Assembly: GCF_001667375.1 (NCBI RefSeq)
Contig: NZ_LZIN01000037.1
Coordinates: 1 to 64,000 of the forward strand
DNA: 64,000 nt
From: Mycolicibacter sinensis
GTDB lineage: Bacteria > Actinomycetota > Actinomycetes > Mycobacteriales > Mycobacteriaceae
Direction: 5' to 3'
Part shown: positions 17,496 to 30,458 of the stretch, in pieces
How positions within the stretch are numbered: position 1 is the stretch's first letter
How the letters are laid out: each line of letters opens with the position of its first letter
Notes under the pieces: model-generated
Seen by the model: only the letters and a program-made list of their open reading frames with translations
What the model was told of the DNA's origin: nothing
Databases searched by the model: none
Translations under genes and position numbers: made by a program

Positions 17496-17885
17496 GTGGC
17501 CCTGCCTGACGACGTCTATGCCCGGCTGCTTACGTTCCGGACGCGGCTGCGGCGCTTCGAGCGCTGGAGCGCTGACCAGGCGCAGGCCGCCGGGCTGACC
17601 CCGGCGCAACACCAGTTGCTGCTGGCGGTCCGTGGCCACAGTGACTCGCGGGGGCCCACGGTCGGTGATATCGCCGAATACCTGCTGTTGCGCCACCACA
17701 GTGCCGGCGAGTTGATCCAGCGTGCCGAGGCGGCCGGGCTGGTCACCCGGGTCCGCGACAGCGAAGACCAGCGGGTGATCCGTCTGCAGCTCACCGAGAC
17801 GGCGGCGCATTGCCTGCAATCGCTGACTGAGCTGCACCTCGAGGAGCTGGAGCGGTTCAGCGCAGAGTCCCCGCTGGGGTTGTGA
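17496..17885 (+). CDS. MarR-family transcriptional regulator
   Basis: The 129-residue winged-helix protein contains GLTPAQHQLLLAVRGH, PTVGDIAEYLLLRHHSAGEL and the wing RVRDSEDQRVIRLQLTETA, typical of MarR. The start is GTG. It is 39 bases after the RidA-like gene on the same strand and may be its last cistron or have its own promoter. It could autoregulate and sense the substrate of the neighbouring oxygenase (inference). Confidence 0.85.
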   Translation: MALPDDVYARLLTFRTRLRRFERWSADQAQAAGLTPAQHQLLLAVRGHSDSRGPTVGDIAEYLLLRHHSAGELIQRAEAAGLVTRVRDSEDQRVIRLQLTETAAHCLQSLTELHLEELERFSAESPLGL

Positions 17886-17946
17886 CCTTCGTTGCTCTAG
17901 GCTTCTCGTTTTCGCGATTGGCGGGGTGCGCTGGCAGAATCGCCCG

Positions 17947-19830
17947 GTGAACTTTCGTAACGTCGCCATCGTCGCGCACGTAGACCACGGCAAGACGACT
18001 CTGGTCGACGCCATGCTCCGCCAGTCCGGCGCCCTGCAGGAACGGGGAGAGGCCGCCGACCGGGTGATGGACTCCGGTGACCTGGAGCGCGAAAAGGGCA
18101 TCACGATCCTGGCCAAGAACACCGCCGTGCACCGCCACCACGCCGACGGAACCGTCACCGTCATCAACGTGATCGACACCCCGGGCCACGCCGACTTCGG
18201 CGGCGAGGTGGAGCGCGGGCTTTCCATGGTCGACGGGGTGGTGCTGCTGGTCGACGCGTCCGAAGGACCGCTGCCGCAGACCCGGTTCGTGCTGCGCAAG
18301 GCGCTGGCCGCGCATCTGCCGGTGATTCTGGTGGTCAACAAGACCGACCGGCCCGACGCCCGGATCGCCGAGGTGGTCGAGGCCAGCCACGATCTGCTGC
18401 TCGATGTGGCCAGCGACCTCGACGACGCGGCGCAGGCCGCCGCCGAGCACGCGCTGGGGCTGCCGACGCTGTATGCCTCCGGCCGCGCCGGGGTGGCCAG
18501 CACCACCGCACCCGCCGACGGCTGCGTTCCCGATGGGGAGAACCTCGACCCGCTGTTCGAGGTGCTGCTCGAGCACGTACCGCCGCCCTCGGGCGACCCG
18601 GACGCGCCGCTGCAGGCGCTGGTCACCAACCTCGACGCGTCGGCCTTTTTGGGCCGACTCGCGCTGATCCGGGTCTACAACGGCCGGATCCGCAAGGGCC
18701 AGCAGGTCGCCTGGATGCGCGAGGTCGACGGCGAGCCGGTCACCACGACGGCGAAGATCACCGAGCTGCTGGTCACCGAGGGGGTCGAACGCACCCCGAC
18801 CGAGGAGGCGGTCGCCGGTGACATCGTCGCCGTCGCCGGCATCGGCGACATCATGATCGGCGATACCTTGGCAGACCCCATCGACCCGGTCCCGTTGCCG
18901 CGCATCACCGTCGACGAGCCGGCGATCTCGGTGACGATCGGCACCAACACCTCCCCGCTGGCCGGAAAGGTCTCGGGCCACAAGCTGACCGCGCGCATGG
19001 TGAAGAGCCGGCTGGACACCGAGCTGATCGGCAACGTCTCGGTGCGGGTGGTCGACGTCGGGCGCCCGGACGCCTGGGAGGTGCAGGGCCGTGGCGAGCT
19101 GGCGCTGGCCATCCTCGTCGAGCAGATGCGCCGGGAGGGCTTCGAGCTGACCGTCGGCAAACCGCAGGTGGTCACCCGCAAGATCGACGGCAAGGTGCAC
19201 GAGCCGTTCGAGCACCTGACCGTCGACTGCCCGGAGGAGTATGTCGGTGCCATCACCCAGCTCGCCGCCGCGCGCAAAGGCCGGATGACCGAGATGGCCA
19301 ACCACACCACCGGTTGGGTGCGAATGGAGTTCATCATCCCCAGCCGCGGCCTGATCGGCTGGCGCACCGACTTCCTCACCGAGACCCGGGGGACGGGTAT
19401 CGCCAACGCGGTCTTCGACGGCTATCAGCCGTGGGCCGGCGAGATCCGCGCCCGGCACACCGGCTCGCTGGTGAGCGACCGGGCCGGGTCCATCACGCCC
19501 TTCGCGCTGATCCAGTTGGCCGACCGGGGACAGTTCTTCGTCGAACCGGGCCAGGAAACCTACCAGGGCATGGTGGTCGGGATCAACCCTCGCGCCGAGG
19601 ACCTCGACATCAACGTCACCAAAGAGAAGAAGCTGACCAACATGCGATCCTCCACCGCGGATGTGATGGAGACCCTGGCCCGGCCGATCGAAATGGAGCT
19701 GGAGCAGGCGATGGAGTTCTGCGCCGCCGACGAATGCGTCGAGGTCACCCCCGAGGTAGTGCGGGTGCGCAAAGTCGAGCTGGATTCGACGCTGCGGGCG
19801 CGCAGCCGCGCCCGGGCCAAGAACCTCTAG
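17947..19830 (+). CDS. typA: Ribosome-associated translational GTPase TypA/BipA
   Basis: The 627-residue GTPase has G1 [10 protein letters not shown]3 DTPGHADF and G4 NKTDRPDA, followed by EF-G-like domains II, III and V and the BipA-specific C-terminal domain. TypA binds the 70S ribosome and affects assembly and stress-dependent translation. The GTG at 17947 is favoured because the family starts a few residues before the G1 strand ([15 protein letters not shown]). Same gene as Rv1165 (recalled). lpqW follows on the same strand 29 bases later. Confidence 0.95.
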   Translation: MNFRNVAIVAHVDHGKTTLVDAMLRQSGALQERGEAADRVMDSGDLEREKGITILAKNTAVHRHHADGTVTVINVIDTPGHADFGGEVERGLSMVDGVVLLVDASEGPLPQTRFVLRKALAAHLPVILVVNKTDRPDARIAEVVEASHDLLLDVASDLDDAAQAAAEHALGLPTLYASGRAGVASTTAPADGCVPDGENLDPLFEVLLEHVPPPSGDPDAPLQALVTNLDASAFLGRLALIRVYNGRIRKGQQVAWMREVDGEPVTTTAKITELLVTEGVERTPTEEAVAGDIVAVAGIGDIMIGDTLADPIDPVPLPRITVDEPAISVTIGTNTSPLAGKVSGHKLTARMVKSRLDTELIGNVSVRVVDVGRPDAWEVQGRGELALAILVEQMRREGFELTVGKPQVVTRKIDGKVHEPFEHLTVDCPEEYVGAITQLAAARKGRMTEMANHTTGWVRMEFIIPSRGLIGWRTDFLTETRGTGIANAVFDGYQPWAGEIRARHTGSLVSDRAGSITPFALIQLADRGQFFVEPGQETYQGMVVGINPRAEDLDINVTKEKKLTNMRSSTADVMETLARPIEMELEQAMEFCAADECVEVTPEVVRVRKVELDSTLRARSRARAKNL

Positions 19831-19859
19831 ATTTGGGCCGTCCCGATACCCTGGTGGCC

Positions 19860-21752
19860 GTGCCGAAACCCCTCCGCCGCCTTCCTGTGACGGCGGGCGC
19901 CCTGGTTTCGGCGATGCTGCTGGTGTTGAGCCAGGCGTGCACGGTCAATCCGCCACCGGCGCCGCAGAGCACCGAGACCCCGAAAAGCGCCCCGCCCCCG
20001 CCGCGGCGCGTCAGCCAGATCATCATGGGCATCGACTCGATCGGCGCCGGCTTCAACCCGCACCTGCGCTCCGACCTGTCGGCGGTCACCGCAGCCATCA
20101 GCGCCCTGGTGTTGCCCAGCGCCTTCCGGCCGATCCCGGATCCCGGCACGCCGACCGGTTCCCGCTGGGAGATGGATCCGACGCTGCTGGTGTCGGCCAC
20201 GGTGACCGATGATGCGCCCTTCACCGTGACCTACCGGATCCGGCCCGAGGCGTCCTGGACCGACAACGCGCCCATCGCGGCCGACGACTTCTGGTACCTG
20301 TGGCAGCAGATGGTCAGCCAGCCCGGCGTCGTCGACCCGGCGGGGTATGACCTGATCACCGGGGTGCACTCCGTCGACGGCGGCAAGCGGGTGGTGGTCA
20401 CCTTCGCCAAGCCGTATCCGGCCTGGCGCGAGCTGTTCAGCAACATCCTGCCCGCGCACATCGTCAAAGATGTGCCCGGCGGTTTCCCGGCCGGGCTGGC
20501 CCGGGCGCTGCCGGTCACCGGCGGCCAGTTCCGGGTCGAGAACATCGATCCGCAGCGCGACGCGATCCTGCTCGCCCGCAACGACCGCTACTGGGGCCCC
20601 CCGGCCAAACCGGACCTGATGCTGTTCCGCCGCGCCGGGTCGCCGGCCGCCCTGGCCGACTCGATCCGCAACGGTGACACCCAAGTGGCCCAGGTCCACG
20701 GCGGCTCAGCCGCCTTCGCCCAGCTGTCGGTGATCCCGGGGGTGCAGACCGCCCGGGTGGTCGCACCGCGGGTGATGCAGTTGGCGCTGCGGGCCGGGCA
20801 ACCCAAGCTGGCCGACGTGCGGGTCCGCCGGGCGCTGCTGGGGCTTCTCGATGTCGGCCTGCTGGCCACGGTGGGTGCCGGCAGCGACAACACCGTCACC
20901 CTGGCCCAGGCCCAGATCCGCACGCCCAGCGACCCCGGCTACGTGCCGACCGCCCCGCCGGCCATGTCCGGCTCGGCGGCGCTCGCGCTGCTACAGGCGG
21001 CCGGCTACCAGGTCGAGAAGGATGCTCCGCCCTCCGCGCTGGTACCACCGGCGGGCGCCGAGCCCACCCTGCCGCACCCGCCGGAGATCACTCGCGGCCG
21101 AATCAGCCAGGACGGCGAACAGCTGTCACTCGTCATCGGGGTGGCGGCCAACGACCCGACCTCGGTGGCCGTGGCCAACACCGCCGCCGACCAACTGCGC
21201 AACGTGGGCATCGCGGCCACCGTGCTGCCGCTGGACTCGGTGAAGCTCTACCGCGAGGCGCTGGTGACACATCAGGTCGACGCCATCGTCGGCTGGCAGC
21301 AGGCTGGCGGCGATCTGGCGACACTGCTGGCGTCGCGGTATGGCTGTATCGCGCTGGAGGCCACCACCGTGCCGACGTCCGGTGGCCCGGCCCCGTCTGC
21401 GGCTCCGGTCCCGCCGTCGCCCTCACCCGCGGCGGAGGCGCGCACGCCGACGTCGACGGTGCCGCCGCGTCCCGACGGCTCCCCGGCGCTGGTGCAGGCG
21501 CCGTCGAACATCACCGGGGTCTGCGACCACGGCATCCAGGCCGAGATCGATGCGGCCCTCGACGGCAGCAAGCCCATCAGCGAGGTGATCGCGGCCGTCG
21601 AACCACGGCTGTGGAACATGGCGACCGTGCTGCCGATCCTGCAGGACACCACGATCGTGGCCGTCGGGCCCAGTGTGGCGAACGTCAGCCTGTCCGGGTC
21701 GGTGCCGGTGGGCATCGTCGGAGACGCCGGAATCTGGCTTAAGCGGCCTTAG
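19860..21752 (+). CDS. lpqW: Lipoprotein LpqW, PIM/LAM biosynthesis regulator
   Basis: The product is 630 residues from GTG 19860 (GTG 19854 is an alternative). A lipoprotein signal with lipobox LSQAC is followed by a proline-rich linker and a family 5 extracellular solute-binding domain ([20 protein letters not shown] onward). LpqW has this peptide-binding-protein fold but works at the branch between AcPIM4 and LM/LAM synthesis; suppressors of lpqW mutants map in pimE (established in M. smegmatis). Near the C-terminus a Pro/Ser/Thr-rich stretch (about 500-550) interrupts the fold. It follows typA on the same strand. Confidence 0.9.
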   Translation: MPKPLRRLPVTAGALVSAMLLVLSQACTVNPPPAPQSTETPKSAPPPPRRVSQIIMGIDSIGAGFNPHLRSDLSAVTAAISALVLPSAFRPIPDPGTPTGSRWEMDPTLLVSATVTDDAPFTVTYRIRPEASWTDNAPIAADDFWYLWQQMVSQPGVVDPAGYDLITGVHSVDGGKRVVVTFAKPYPAWRELFSNILPAHIVKDVPGGFPAGLARALPVTGGQFRVENIDPQRDAILLARNDRYWGPPAKPDLMLFRRAGSPAALADSIRNGDTQVAQVHGGSAAFAQLSVIPGVQTARVVAPRVMQLALRAGQPKLADVRVRRALLGLLDVGLLATVGAGSDNTVTLAQAQIRTPSDPGYVPTAPPAMSGSAALALLQAAGYQVEKDAPPSALVPPAGAEPTLPHPPEITRGRISQDGEQLSLVIGVAANDPTSVAVANTAADQLRNVGIAATVLPLDSVKLYREALVTHQVDAIVGWQQAGGDLATLLASRYGCIALEATTVPTSGGPAPSAAPVPPSPSPAAEARTPTSTVPPRPDGSPALVQAPSNITGVCDHGIQAEIDAALDGSKPISEVIAAVEPRLWNMATVLPILQDTTIVAVGPSVANVSLSGSVPVGIVGDAGIWLKRP

Positions 21753-21983
21753 GGGCGGGTCCGCAGGAGAGTAGCCGAAGCAAAAGCTTCCGGTTCGCTG
21801 AGAGATGACCCGCGGGTATCCCGGACGGCCGGTCGGCGGAGTTAAGGTCGCAAGGCCGGGAGGTTCGTCGTGGGGAAGGGGAGCCGTCGTCCGAGCCGAA
21901 ATCGAACCCGTCTGCGTCTTGCGCACAGATAATCCTTGGCTATTATTAAGCAACTTGCCGCCGACAAGTGGAGGGGACGGTTG
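21753..21983. other. Intergenic region downstream of lpqW
   Basis: This region carries no convincing gene. It contains an AT-richer patch around 21938-21955 (ATAATCC, TATTATTA) that could be a promoter. A good ribosome site, GGAGGGG at 21971-21977, lies before the ATG at 21984. In M. tuberculosis this interval holds a TetR gene and a PPE/PE pair (recalled), absent here. Confidence 0.5.
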
Positions 21984-22895
21984 ATGGAACACCTCGCTCA
22001 CCGCTGCGCCACCGTGGCAGCTGCAACGCTCGCCGTCGGTGGACTGGTCGCGGCTCTGACTCCGGCCACGCAGTCACTGCCTGACGTGCAGATTCGCGCC
22101 TTCGACCTGGCCAACTCGGCGGCGGCGAACGTGGATGTCAACCCTGGCCTTGAAGTGGCCGAGAGCCACGCGCGTATCGCTTTCCCAGGTCCGGGTGACC
22201 TGGAGTCACAGCAGGTCACGCTGGGCGATCTGCTGTTCGGCAATGGCGAGAACGAACTCGGCACCGGGTCGCCGGTCGACATCGGCGACATCGAGAAGGA
22301 GTTGAGCGAACTGCTCGGCGTGGGCGGAACCCCGGACCCGCAAAGCGTGCTCAGCGTCGTGCCGTCAGTCGTCGATTTCGGTGGCGTTGCCGGTCCTTCG
22401 GTGGCAGGCTTCAGCGGCGGCAGCGAGCAGGCCGCCAACGCCGCGGTGGCAAGCCTGACGACCGGCATGTACGCCCTGATGCAGGGCCTGCCGGTGGCCT
22501 ACCAATCGTTGCTCAGCGGGATTGCCAGCGCCGAATTGGCGTTCAACAACGCCCTGATGGAGGCGCAACTGAGTGTCGTCGGACAGATTCCCGACGACAG
22601 CGCAGCCAGCGAGATCGCCCACTTCATCTTCCTTGCCAACAACTCGATCGTCGCCCAGAACGAACAGGCGCTGAACAGTCTGCTCGGCATCGACCTCAGC
22701 GGGGCCGACCTGCAGAACAGCTTGTTCGGCGGTTTCGATCCGGGCAGCGCCGCGTTCGGAGCCGACTGGGATGCCCTGCTGGCTTCCTTCAGCCCGGACA
22801 CGGTCTCGGCGGTTCTGCACGACAACCTCGCGTTGCTGCTGACCGACCTCGACATCCCCAACTACCTGGCGAGCTTCATCCTGGGCATCTTCTGA
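21984..22895 (+). CDS. Secreted Ala-rich protein of unknown function
   Basis: The 303-residue protein starts at an ATG preceded by GGAGGGG. An N-terminal signal sequence ([20 protein letters not shown]) has cleavage near the [10 protein letters not shown] region. The mature protein is Ala/Ser/Leu-rich and mainly helical, with repeated [20 protein letters not shown] and [14 protein letters not shown] segments. These resemble the C-terminal domains seen in some mycobacterial exported proteins, but I do not recognise a named domain. It has no PE or PPE motif although it stands where a PE/PPE pair sits in M. tuberculosis. It may be surface-exposed (inference). Confidence 0.7.
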   Translation: MEHLAHRCATVAAATLAVGGLVAALTPATQSLPDVQIRAFDLANSAAANVDVNPGLEVAESHARIAFPGPGDLESQQVTLGDLLFGNGENELGTGSPVDIGDIEKELSELLGVGGTPDPQSVLSVVPSVVDFGGVAGPSVAGFSGGSEQAANAAVASLTTGMYALMQGLPVAYQSLLSGIASAELAFNNALMEAQLSVVGQIPDDSAASEIAHFIFLANNSIVAQNEQALNSLLGIDLSGADLQNSLFGGFDPGSAAFGADWDALLASFSPDTVSAVLHDNLALLLTDLDIPNYLASFILGIF

Positions 22896-22917
22896 TTCGG
22901 GCGATAGGGTTCGGCCG

Positions 22918-23859
22918 ATGTCAGATCGGACCCCACGACTGTTGTTCGTGCACGCCCATCCCGACGACGAGACGCTGACCACCGGGGCAACGATCGCTCA
23001 CTACGCCGCCCGCGGCGCCGACGTGCACGTCGTGACCTGCACGCTCGGCGAAGAGGGCGAGGTCATCGGGGACCGCTGGGCGCAGCTGGCGGTCGATCAC
23101 GCCGATCAGCTCGGCGGCTATCGGATCGGCGAGCTCGCCGCCGCGCTGCAGGCACTGGGTGTCGGTCCGCCGCAGTTTCTCGGCGGCGCCGGCCGGTGGC
23201 GCGATTCCGGAATGGAGGGCACGCCCGCCCGGCGACAGCAGCGGTTCACCGACGCCGATGCCGCCGAGACCGTCGCGGCGCTGACGGCAGTCATCCGGCG
23301 GCTGCGTCCGCACGTGGTGGTGAGCTATGACCCGCACGGCGGCTACGGCCATCCCGACCATGTGCACACCCACCGCGTCACCACCGCAGCGGTGGCGGCC
23401 GCGGCAGACGACGCAGCCGGCCAGGGCTGGACCACCCCGAAGTTCTACTGGACGGTGACCGCCGCCAGTGCATCGCGGGCCGCCCGGCGGGCGCTGCAGG
23501 ACGCCGACCGGTTGCCGCACTGGACGCTGCCGGGAGAGGGCGATGCGGTGGGTGAGTTTCCCGACGAACGGATCGACGCGGTCATCGAGGCCGCCGAGTG
23601 CCGCGCGGCCAAGGTGGCGGCCATGGCGGCGCATGCCACCCAGGTCGTCGTGGGTCCCACCGGCCGGGCGTTTGCGTTGTCCAACAACGTGGCTCAGCCC
23701 ATTCTGGACAGCGAGTACTACGTGCTGGCCGCCGGCAACGCCGGTCCGCGTGACGCACGGGGGTGGGAAACCGATCTGCTGGCCGGACTTGAGCCCGGCG
23801 CCGCCGGGCAGGGGGTAAGCTCTGCTGATCAAGTCCCTGACGTAGAGCTGAAGGCGTAG
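22918..23859 (+). CDS. mshB: N-acetyl-1-D-myo-inositol-2-amino-2-deoxy-alpha-D-glucopyranoside deacetylase MshB
   Basis: The 313-residue zinc deacetylase of the LmbE/PIG-L family performs the second step of mycothiol synthesis (GlcNAc-Ins to GlcN-Ins). Zinc ligands lie in AHPDDE (H14, D17) and in GHPDHVHTH (about H147/H148), with D16 as general base. [18 protein letters not shown] and [11 protein letters not shown] are highly conserved in mycobacterial MshB. It is 22 bases after the secreted-protein gene and overlaps nothing. A 35-codon ORF starts 2 bases after its stop. Confidence 0.95.
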   Translation: MSDRTPRLLFVHAHPDDETLTTGATIAHYAARGADVHVVTCTLGEEGEVIGDRWAQLAVDHADQLGGYRIGELAAALQALGVGPPQFLGGAGRWRDSGMEGTPARRQQRFTDADAAETVAALTAVIRRLRPHVVVSYDPHGGYGHPDHVHTHRVTTAAVAAAADDAAGQGWTTPKFYWTVTAASASRAARRALQDADRLPHWTLPGEGDAVGEFPDERIDAVIEAAECRAAKVAAMAAHATQVVVGPTGRAFALSNNVAQPILDSEYYVLAAGNAGPRDARGWETDLLAGLEPGAAGQGVSSADQVPDVELKA

Positions 23860-23861
23860 GC

Positions 23862-23969
23862 ATGGATCCCGATCTGGACCCGAACTTGGAGCACTGGCAG
23901 TGGTGGCTGGACAGCTTCCAGTGGATGGTCGGTTCGATGGTCAGCCAGCTGGACAGCATCCCCACTTGA
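23862..23969 (+). CDS. Putative 35-residue Trp-rich microprotein between mshB and the Rv1171-like gene
   Basis: An ATG two bases after the mshB stop opens MDPDLDPNLEHWQWWLDSFQ...QLDSIPT, 35 residues. There are four tryptophans in the first 22 residues and an amphipathic, acidic composition. Its TGA overlaps the TTG start of the next gene by 4 bases (TTGA), the same coupling used elsewhere in this window. A GAAGGCGTAGG stretch precedes the ATG, a weak ribosome site. No family is recognised. It may be a real microprotein or a coupling ORF. Confidence 0.5.
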   Translation: MDPDLDPNLEHWQWWLDSFQWMVGSMVSQLDSIPT

Positions 23970-24409
23970 GCCCGGTCGCGCCGCTCACCGAGCCCGCGAT
24001 GAATACCGCTACGCCGGGGCGGGCAGTCGACTACCCGGTACTGACCCTGCTGGCCGTCGACGGCGTGCTCTGCGCCGTGGCCAGCGCTCTGTTGCTGCCC
24101 GCGCACATCGGCGCCGTCCCATTTCCGCTCAGCGCCGTGGTCGGCGGCCTGGTCAATGCCGGTTTGGTGTGGCTGGCTCTGCGCTGCACGTCCTCGCTGC
24201 GGTTGGCCGCGCTGCCGCTGTGGGCCTGGCTGGTGGCGATCGCGGTGATGACATTCGGCGGCCCGGGCGACGACCTGATCTTCGCCGACCGCGGCGTGAT
24301 GGCATACGGCGTGTTGCTGATGATCGTGCTGGGCAGCGCACCGCCCGGGTGGCTGCTATGGCGGCGCCGCCAGGCGCAGTCGCCCGCTCGGCCGGCGGGC
24401 GAGCCCTGA
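23966..24409 (+). CDS. Rv1171-like small integral membrane protein
   Basis: From TTG 23966 the product is 147 residues, matching the about 146 of Rv1171 (recalled). The ATG at 23999 would give 136. Four hydrophobic helices are visible ([78 protein letters not shown]). No enzymatic motif is seen. It lies between mshB and fbiC. Function unknown. Confidence 0.75.
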   Translation: MSPVAPLTEPAMNTATPGRAVDYPVLTLLAVDGVLCAVASALLLPAHIGAVPFPLSAVVGGLVNAGLVWLALRCTSSLRLAALPLWAWLVAIAVMTFGGPGDDLIFADRGVMAYGVLLMIVLGSAPPGWLLWRRRQAQSPARPAGEP

Positions 24410-24476
24410 GGGACGGGCGGGCGCGACCTGCGCCCGTCGGGCCGGCCGGCGCGGCGGCTACTGTGACGCGTATGGC

Positions 24477-27056
24477 ATGCGCGAGATTCCGGATGCGGGT
24501 GGAACGCGGATGACGAACCCGTCGGCGCTGCGGCGTGTCCTGCGGCGGGCCCGCGACGGCGTACTTCTCAATGTCGAGGAGACCGCCATCGCGATGAGTG
24601 CGCGCGGTTCCGACCTGGCCGACCTGTGTGCGAGCGCGGCCCGGGTACGCGACGCCGGTCTGGTGTCCGGCGGCCGGCGCGGGCCGGGCGGTCGGCTGCC
24701 GGTCAGTTATTCGCGCAAGGTGTTCATCCCCGTCACGCACCTGTGTCGGGACACCTGCCATTACTGCACGTTTGTGACCGTGCCCGGGGTGCTGCGAGCC
24801 CAAGGCAAGCAGATGTACCTGGGGCCCGACGAGATCCTCGAGATCGCTCGCCGCGGCGCCGAATTGGGGTGCAAGGAGGCACTGTTCACCCTGGGCGACC
24901 GGCCCGAGGAGCGCTGGCCCGAAGCGCGCCAATGGCTCGACGAGCGGGGCTACGACAGCACGCTGGCCTATGTGCGGGCGATGGCGATCCGGGTGCTGGA
25001 GGAGACCGGTCTGCTGCCGCACCTGAACCCCGGGGTGATGAGCTGGTCGGAGATGTCGCGGCTCAAGCCGGTGGCGCCGTCGATGGGCATGATGCTGGAG
25101 ACCAGCTCGAGGCGGCTGTTCGAGACCAAGGGGCTGGCGCATTACGGCAGCCCGGACAAGGACCCGGCGGTGCGGCTGCGCACGCTGACCGACGCGGGCC
25201 GACTCTCGATCCCGTTCACCACCGGCCTGCTGGTCGGCATCGGCGAGACACTGGCCGAACGTGCCGACACCCTGCACGCGATCCGCAAGGTGCACAAGGA
25301 ATTCGGGCACATCCAGGAAGTGATCGTGCAGAACTTCCGCGCCAAGGAGCACACCGCGATGGCGTCGACGCCCGACGCGGGCTTCGACGATTTCCTGGCC
25401 ACGGTGGCCGCGACCCGGCTGGTGCTGGGCCCCAAGATGCGGGTGCAGGCGCCGCCCAACCTGGTCTCGGCCGACGAGTGTCTGGCGCTGATCGGCGCCG
25501 GCGTCGACGACTGGGGCGGGGTGTCGCCGCTGACCCCGGATCACGTGAACCCGGAGCGGCCCTGGCCGGCGCTGGACGAGTTGGCCGCGGTCACCGAGCG
25601 GGCCGGTTACGACCTGGTGCAGCGGCTGACCGCCCAACCCGATTACGTGCAGGCCGGTGCGGCGTGGATCGACCCGCGGGTGCGCCCGCATGTCGCCGCG
25701 CTGGCCGACCCGGCCACCGGATGGGCGCGCGAGGTCAACCCGGTCGGGATCGCGTGGCAAGAGCCCGACGACGTGCAGTCCGCCGGCCGGATAGACCTGC
25801 ACACCGCGATCGATGTCGACGGGCGGGCCACCGAGACCCGCAGTGATCTCGGTAGTGCCTTCGGGGATTGGGAGTCGATTCGCGAACAGATTCACGAACT
25901 GGCCGCCCGCGCGCCCGAACGCGTCGACACCGACGTGCTGGCCGCGCTGCGCTCAGCCGAGCGTGACCCGGCCGGCTGCAGCGATGCCGAGTATCTGGCC
26001 CTGGCCACTGCGGACGGCCCGGCGCTGGACGCGGTTGCCGCGCTGGCGGATTCGCTGCGGCGCGAGGCCGTCGGCGACGACGTGACCTATGTGGTCAACC
26101 GCAACATCAACTTCACCAATGTCTGTTACGTCGGCTGCCGGTTCTGCGCGTTCGCCCAACGCAAAGGCGATGCCGACGCGTTTTCGCTGTCCAACGCAGA
26201 GGTCGGCGAACGCGCCTACGAGGCGCATCTGGCCGGCGCCACCGAGGTCTGCATGCAGGGCGGGATCGACCCGGAGCTGCCGGTCACCGGTTATGCCGAT
26301 CTGGTGCGGGCGGTCAAGGAGCGGGTGCCGTCGATGCACGTGCACGCCTTCTCTCCGATGGAGATCACCAACGGAGTGTCCAAGAGCGGCTTGAGCATTC
26401 GCGAGTGGCTGATCAGCCTGCGCGAAGCGGGGCTCGGCAGCATCCCGGGCACCGCCGCGGAGATCCTCGATGACGAGATCCGCTGGGTGCTGACCAAGGG
26501 CAAGCTGCCGACCTCGACGTGGGTCGAGGTGGTCACCACCGCGCACGAGGTCGGACTGCGGTCCAGCTCGACGATGATGTACGGCCACATTGATTCCCCG
26601 CGGCACTGGATCGGACACTTCCGGGTGCTGCGCGACATCCAGGACCGCACCGGCGGTTTCACCGAGTTCGTGCCGCTGCCGTTCGTGCACCAGAGTTCGC
26701 CGCTGTATCTGGCCGGCGGAGCGCGCCCGGGCCCCAGCCACCGCGACAATCGCGCGGTGCACGCGCTGGCGCGCATCATGCTGCACGGCCGGATCCCCAA
26801 TATCCAGACCAGCTGGGTCAAGCTGGGCGTGGAGCGCACCCAGGTGATGCTGCGCGGCGGGGCCAACGATCTGGGCGGCACCTTGATGGAGGAGACCATC
26901 TCCCGGATGGCCGGCTCCGAACACGGGTCGGCCAAGACCATCGCCGAGCTGGTCGGGATCGCCGAGGGCATCGACCGCCCGGCCCGCCAGCGCACCACCG
27001 ACTACGCGCCCATTCCGGCGCGAGAGTGCGCGTCCCCGGTCGACACACCGGGCTGA
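24477..27056 (+). CDS. fbiC: Bifunctional FO synthase FbiC (CofG-CofH fusion)
   Basis: This 859-residue enzyme makes FO, the deazaflavin core of coenzyme F420, from tyrosine and 5-amino-6-ribitylaminouracil. It contains two radical-SAM domains: the CofG half with C90-x3-C94-x2-C97 (CRDTCHYC) and the CofH half with C550-x3-C554-x2-C557 (CYVGCRFC). Length matches M. tuberculosis FbiC (856). The ATG at 24477 is used; ATG 24510 is possible. Several F420-dependent proteins (the Rv1155-like and Ddn-like genes) are encoded in the same window. Confidence 0.96.
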   Translation: MREIPDAGGTRMTNPSALRRVLRRARDGVLLNVEETAIAMSARGSDLADLCASAARVRDAGLVSGGRRGPGGRLPVSYSRKVFIPVTHLCRDTCHYCTFVTVPGVLRAQGKQMYLGPDEILEIARRGAELGCKEALFTLGDRPEERWPEARQWLDERGYDSTLAYVRAMAIRVLEETGLLPHLNPGVMSWSEMSRLKPVAPSMGMMLETSSRRLFETKGLAHYGSPDKDPAVRLRTLTDAGRLSIPFTTGLLVGIGETLAERADTLHAIRKVHKEFGHIQEVIVQNFRAKEHTAMASTPDAGFDDFLATVAATRLVLGPKMRVQAPPNLVSADECLALIGAGVDDWGGVSPLTPDHVNPERPWPALDELAAVTERAGYDLVQRLTAQPDYVQAGAAWIDPRVRPHVAALADPATGWAREVNPVGIAWQEPDDVQSAGRIDLHTAIDVDGRATETRSDLGSAFGDWESIREQIHELAARAPERVDTDVLAALRSAERDPAGCSDAEYLALATADGPALDAVAALADSLRREAVGDDVTYVVNRNINFTNVCYVGCRFCAFAQRKGDADAFSLSNAEVGERAYEAHLAGATEVCMQGGIDPELPVTGYADLVRAVKERVPSMHVHAFSPMEITNGVSKSGLSIREWLISLREAGLGSIPGTAAEILDDEIRWVLTKGKLPTSTWVEVVTTAHEVGLRSSSTMMYGHIDSPRHWIGHFRVLRDIQDRTGGFTEFVPLPFVHQSSPLYLAGGARPGPSHRDNRAVHALARIMLHGRIPNIQTSWVKLGVERTQVMLRGGANDLGGTLMEETISRMAGSEHGSAKTIAELVGIAEGIDRPARQRTTDYAPIPARECASPVDTPG

Positions 27057-27081
27057 CAGCCGGGATCGACGCACGCTCGCC

Positions 27082-27639
27082 ATGCCGAACAGACTCGCAG
27101 CGAAATTGGCGCCGGCCCTCCTGGCGGCGATTTTCGGCTTGATCGGGTGCGGCGGTGCAAAGGTCGAGTCGGGGGATAACCGCGCTGCCGCCGGCTTCGC
27201 CGTGACCAGCCCGGCGTTCACTGACAATGCCGAAGTCCCCGCCGAATTCTCCTGCCACGGCCGCAACGTGCCCCCGCCGCTGCGTTGGCAGCACGTGCCG
27301 CCGGGCGCCGATTCGCTGGCGGTGGTGGTCGATGACCCGGACGCGCCGGCGGGGCTCTATGTGCATTGGGTGGTGACCGGCATACCGCCGACCACCACGG
27401 AGATCGTCGACGGCGTATTGCCCGGCGGCGCGGTGGTCAGCCTGAATTCCGACCGCAAGGCGGAGTATCTCGGTCCGTGCCCACCCGCGGGCACCGGGGT
27501 GCACCACTACCGCTTCCAGGTGTATGCGCTGCGCGAGGCGGCGGGGTTGACGCCGACGACACCGGTGCCGGAGTCGACCGCGACCATTGCGGACGTGACG
27601 ATGGCGGTCGCCCGCACGGTGGGCCTTTTCGGCCGATGA
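27082..27639 (+). CDS. YbhB/YbcL-type PEBP lipoprotein
   Basis: The 185-residue protein has a lipobox (FGLIGCGG, Cys at about 23), so it is probably anchored outside the membrane. The mature domain is a phosphatidylethanolamine-binding-protein fold: FSCHGRNVPPPLRW, VDDPDAPAGLYVHWVVTGIP and GPCPPAGTGVHHYRFQVYAL, all conserved in bacterial Raf-kinase-inhibitor-like proteins. The ligand is unknown; the DPDAP and HW pocket is intact. It follows fbiC by 25 bases but is probably functionally unrelated. It is convergent with fadH across a hairpin. Confidence 0.88.
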   Translation: MPNRLAAKLAPALLAAIFGLIGCGGAKVESGDNRAAAGFAVTSPAFTDNAEVPAEFSCHGRNVPPPLRWQHVPPGADSLAVVVDDPDAPAGLYVHWVVTGIPPTTTEIVDGVLPGGAVVSLNSDRKAEYLGPCPPAGTGVHHYRFQVYALREAAGLTPTTPVPESTATIADVTMAVARTVGLFGR

Positions 27640-27667
27640 CTTCCCCTGCGAGCTGGGGCATCTCCCG

Positions 27668-27735
27668 CTTGCGAGCGTGCGTAGTTCCGGGAATCTGCTC
27701 GGCGTGTCGGCCGGGGACACGCACACTCGCGCAAG
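27668..27735. terminator. Imperfect hairpin between convergent genes
   Basis: CTTGCGAGCGTGCGT (27668-27682) pairs imperfectly with ACGCACACTCGCGCAAG (27719-27735). It lies between the stops of the PEBP gene and of fadH, so it may terminate both. No T-tract is present. Its core GCGAGCGTGCG recurs, inverted, at 63855-63865. Confidence 0.5.
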
Positions 27736-27742
27736 TACGGCG

Positions 27743-30323
<2,581 letters not shown>

Positions 30324-30327
<4 letters not shown>

Positions 30328-30361
30328 AGGCACGCCGGGCGTGCCTATGCAACTAGTTGCA
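30324..30361. promoter_or_regulatory. Two adjacent perfect palindromes, likely PadR operator
   Basis: Bases 30324-30350 form a perfect palindrome with 13-bp arms (GCATAGGCACGCC and its complement) around a single G. It covers the PadR start codon. Abutting it, 30348-30361 is a 14-bp perfect palindrome, TGCAACTAGTTGCA. Both sit in the short region between PadR/fadH and the divergent aminotransferase gene. Confidence 0.75.
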
Positions 30362-30458
30362 CTGCAACTGTGCACATAGCAAGCGGGAGGTGCCGGTCAC
30401 CGTGGCCACGCGGTTAATATCAGGAACCGATGAACCCGCCGTGTTTGGCCGCAGCCCC

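Noticed and set aside
17857..19458. 533-codon minus-strand frame over typA
   Set aside because: It is antisense to typA, whose frame has clear GTPase motifs; the minus frame has none.
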